Positions 62,410 through 64,000 of a stretch of DNA of 64,000 nucleotides are shown here, one piece after another. The stretch covers positions 25,824-89,823 of the forward strand of contig NZ_JARUKY010000018.1 in the NCBI RefSeq assembly GCF_029688925.1. Reading direction: 5' to 3'. The DNA comes from Evansella sp. AB-P1. GTDB taxonomy: Bacteria > Bacillota > Bacilli > Bacillales > Salisediminibacteriaceae. Under the pieces are notes generated by a model, which saw only the letters and a program-made list of their open reading frames with translations, searched no databases and had not been told where the DNA came from. The position numbers and the translations under genes are program-made. The first letter of the stretch is position 1. Each line of letters opens with the position of its first letter.

Positions 62410-63958
62410 TATTGGTCTTAAAGGCTTGGAAGGGTATACTGTACAAGTTGAGGTGCAAGTAAAAGAAGGAATAGAATCCATCGTTGTCGTAGGATTACCC
62501 GATGCATCTGTGAAGGAATCAAAAGAAAGAGTATCTGCTGCATTACATAGTATGGGTTATTCATTAGTGGATAGGAAAGTAATTATTAATTTGTCACCAG
62601 CGGAGCAAAAGAAGAATGGTCCATTATTTGACCTTGCGATTGCCCTAGGAATCTTAAAAAGTGGAGACTTCATACAGGAAAAGATCCCAAACGAAGCAGG
62701 ATTTATCGGAGCATTATCATTAGATGGAACGGTTCTTCCTGTGGAAGGCATGATCGCAGCAGTACTAGCAGCAAAGAAACTGAACCTCAAAAAGCTTTTC
62801 CTACCATATGATCCAACAATACCAAAAGTAGACATTGCAAATATGGAACTAATCTACATTACCATGATTCAAGATGTCATCGACCATTTAGCTGGCCGTA
62901 AGCCTTTCCCCTTTATTCAACCAACCATCGTCCCCATGGAAGAGAAAATAATAGAAAGAAATTTTAATCAAATTATTGGTCACGAATGTGCAAAGCGGGC
63001 TCTTGAGATTGCAGCTGCTGGTGAGCACTATGTATTAATGGATGGTCCACCAGGTTGCGGGAAAAGTCTATTAGCAGAAACTTTCTCTTCCATTTTACCA
63101 CCCCTATCAAAGGAAGCTCAGCTAGAAAAGATTAGCCTTTATCAACTTGCAGGTACGTCTTACCAATCACTTTCACAGCCACCATATAGGCATCCACATC
63201 ATTCTGCATCCGCCGTGTCACTCATCGGTGGAGGAACAAATCCTAAGCCCGGTGAAGTCTCTCTAGCCCATCGTGGAGTACTATTTTTAGACGAGTTAGC
63301 AGAGTTCTCAAAGAAAACATTAGATATGCTCCGACAACCGTTAGAAAACGAAAAGGTCACGATTAGTCGTATTCACTCCACTGTTACCTATCCAGCTAAA
63401 TTCATATTTATCGCCGCTATGAACCCTTGCCCCTGTGGTTATTTAGGCTCCAACACTCAGTACTGTACATGTTCCGAAAAACAAATAAAGTCATATCAAA
63501 ACCGCGTCTCCGGACCCATATTAGATCGTATCGACATATTATTGTCCTTAAAACCAGTTAACCTTGAAGGCCATAGTTTTAAAGAAATGGAATCTTCAAA
63601 AGCAGTGATGAATCGGGTAAAAGCAGCTAGAGAACGGCAGTATGAACGATACGGTAAAGAAGTATGTAATGGAAGTGTCCTATTTGAGCAGTTAATTACC
63701 CATTCCCCATTGACCAACATCCAGCAACAACTTTTACAAAAGGTATGTATACAAGAAGGCTTAAGTAACCGAGTACAAATCAAAATCATCCGTCTAGCAC
63801 GAACAATAGCTGACCTAAAGGGAGAAAAGGCCATCAGTAATGATTGTCTACTAGAAGCAATGAAACTAAGAAAAGTGGAACACACCTCATTGCCAAATCA
63901 AGGTATATTAACAGGAGAAGAGCAAGGCTCTCATTATCTAAATACAATCAAAGGATGA
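62390..63958 (+). CDS. YifB/ComM family Mg-chelatase-like AAA+ ATPase
   Basis: 522 residues, full length. GGAGG lies nine bases before the ATG, within the RAYT gene. N-terminal Lon-protease-like ChlI domain (VGLPDASVKESKERVSAAL, INLSPAEQKKNGPLFDLAIA), then the AAA+ core with Walker A GPPGCGKSLLAET near 222 and Walker B VLFLDELAEFS near 300, followed by a CPCGYLG ... CTC zinc-like loop and an arginine-finger region. ComM homologs are branch-migration helicases aiding natural transformation. It lies about 1.6 kb from comK. Confidence 0.93.
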   Translation: MSIKVNSIGLKGLEGYTVQVEVQVKEGIESIVVVGLPDASVKESKERVSAALHSMGYSLVDRKVIINLSPAEQKKNGPLFDLAIALGILKSGDFIQEKIPNEAGFIGALSLDGTVLPVEGMIAAVLAAKKLNLKKLFLPYDPTIPKVDIANMELIYITMIQDVIDHLAGRKPFPFIQPTIVPMEEKIIERNFNQIIGHECAKRALEIAAAGEHYVLMDGPPGCGKSLLAETFSSILPPLSKEAQLEKISLYQLAGTSYQSLSQPPYRHPHHSASAVSLIGGGTNPKPGEVSLAHRGVLFLDELAEFSKKTLDMLRQPLENEKVTISRIHSTVTYPAKFIFIAAMNPCPCGYLGSNTQYCTCSEKQIKSYQNRVSGPILDRIDILLSLKPVNLEGHSFKEMESSKAVMNRVKAARERQYERYGKEVCNGSVLFEQLITHSPLTNIQQQLLQKVCIQEGLSNRVQIKIIRLARTIADLKGEKAISNDCLLEAMKLRKVEHTSLPNQGILTGEEQGSHYLNTIKG

Positions 63959-64000
63959 ACCAATTACGAAATTTAAAAAGTTATCGTTGACGGGACATGA

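Overview
The window looks like chromosomal DNA from a low-GC, spore-forming member of the Bacillaceae (Bacillus in the broad sense). Evidence: strong AGGAGG-type ribosome sites with many GTG/TTG starts; a ComK competence regulator; a SinI-like antirepressor peptide; two DUF3231 spore-coat-like proteins; an eps exopolysaccharide locus of the Bacillus type, with a candidate EAR (epsC) RNA upstream of epsC. No rRNA, tRNA or CRISPR array was seen.

Layout. 1-9 kb: small membrane proteins, several resembling the CBO0543 family, separated by tandem-repeat arrays. 9.5-16.2 kb: a BASS/ACR3-type transporter, a CopZ-type Fe-S metallochaperone-like protein, molybdate modA-modB without modC, a GNAT acetyltransferase and a DUF3231 protein. 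16.6-26.1 kb: a purine nucleoside salvage operon (LacI regulator, PotD/B/C/A-like ABC transporter, nucleoside hydrolase, ribokinase, adenine deaminase), followed by a nucleoside deoxyribosyltransferase. 27-34.8 kb: an orphan siderophore-type N-monooxygenase, a SinI-like small protein, a PAS/GGDEF/EAL protein, a chemoreceptor and an LCP ligase. 35.5-53.6 kb: the exopolysaccharide cluster (Wzz-like adaptor, tyrosine kinase, PHP phosphatase, EAR candidate, two small ORFs, epsC, initiating sugar transferase, glycosyltransferases, polymerase, a MurA-MurB pair, flippase, a galacturonokinase-like GHMP kinase and a nucleotidyltransferase). 53.6-61.8 kb: a degraded region with copies of gene 3' ends, IS21 and serine-recombinase remnants, a GTPase, a lipoprotein, comK and an XRE regulator. 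61.8-64 kb: a RAYT-type Y1 transposase overlapping a YifB/ComM ATPase gene.

The most striking feature is the repeat content. Arrays of 51-53-bp units, most with a hairpin core, occur at six sites, and a separate array has a 21-bp period. GGGACGGTTCT / AGAACCGTCCC elements are scattered through most of the window, often as inverted pairs around a hairpin, and a RAYT gene that could mobilise them is present. In two places such an element supplies the last codons and stop of a gene. Three genes (epsC, comK and the GHMP kinase) have extra copies of only their 3' ends nearby. The epsC case involves a four-helix-bundle (S23-type) gene and palindromic linkers and may be an undescribed mobile element.

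Starts were chosen by ribosome-site spacing and often lie downstream of the longest open frame. Family names come from remembered motifs, not database searches.
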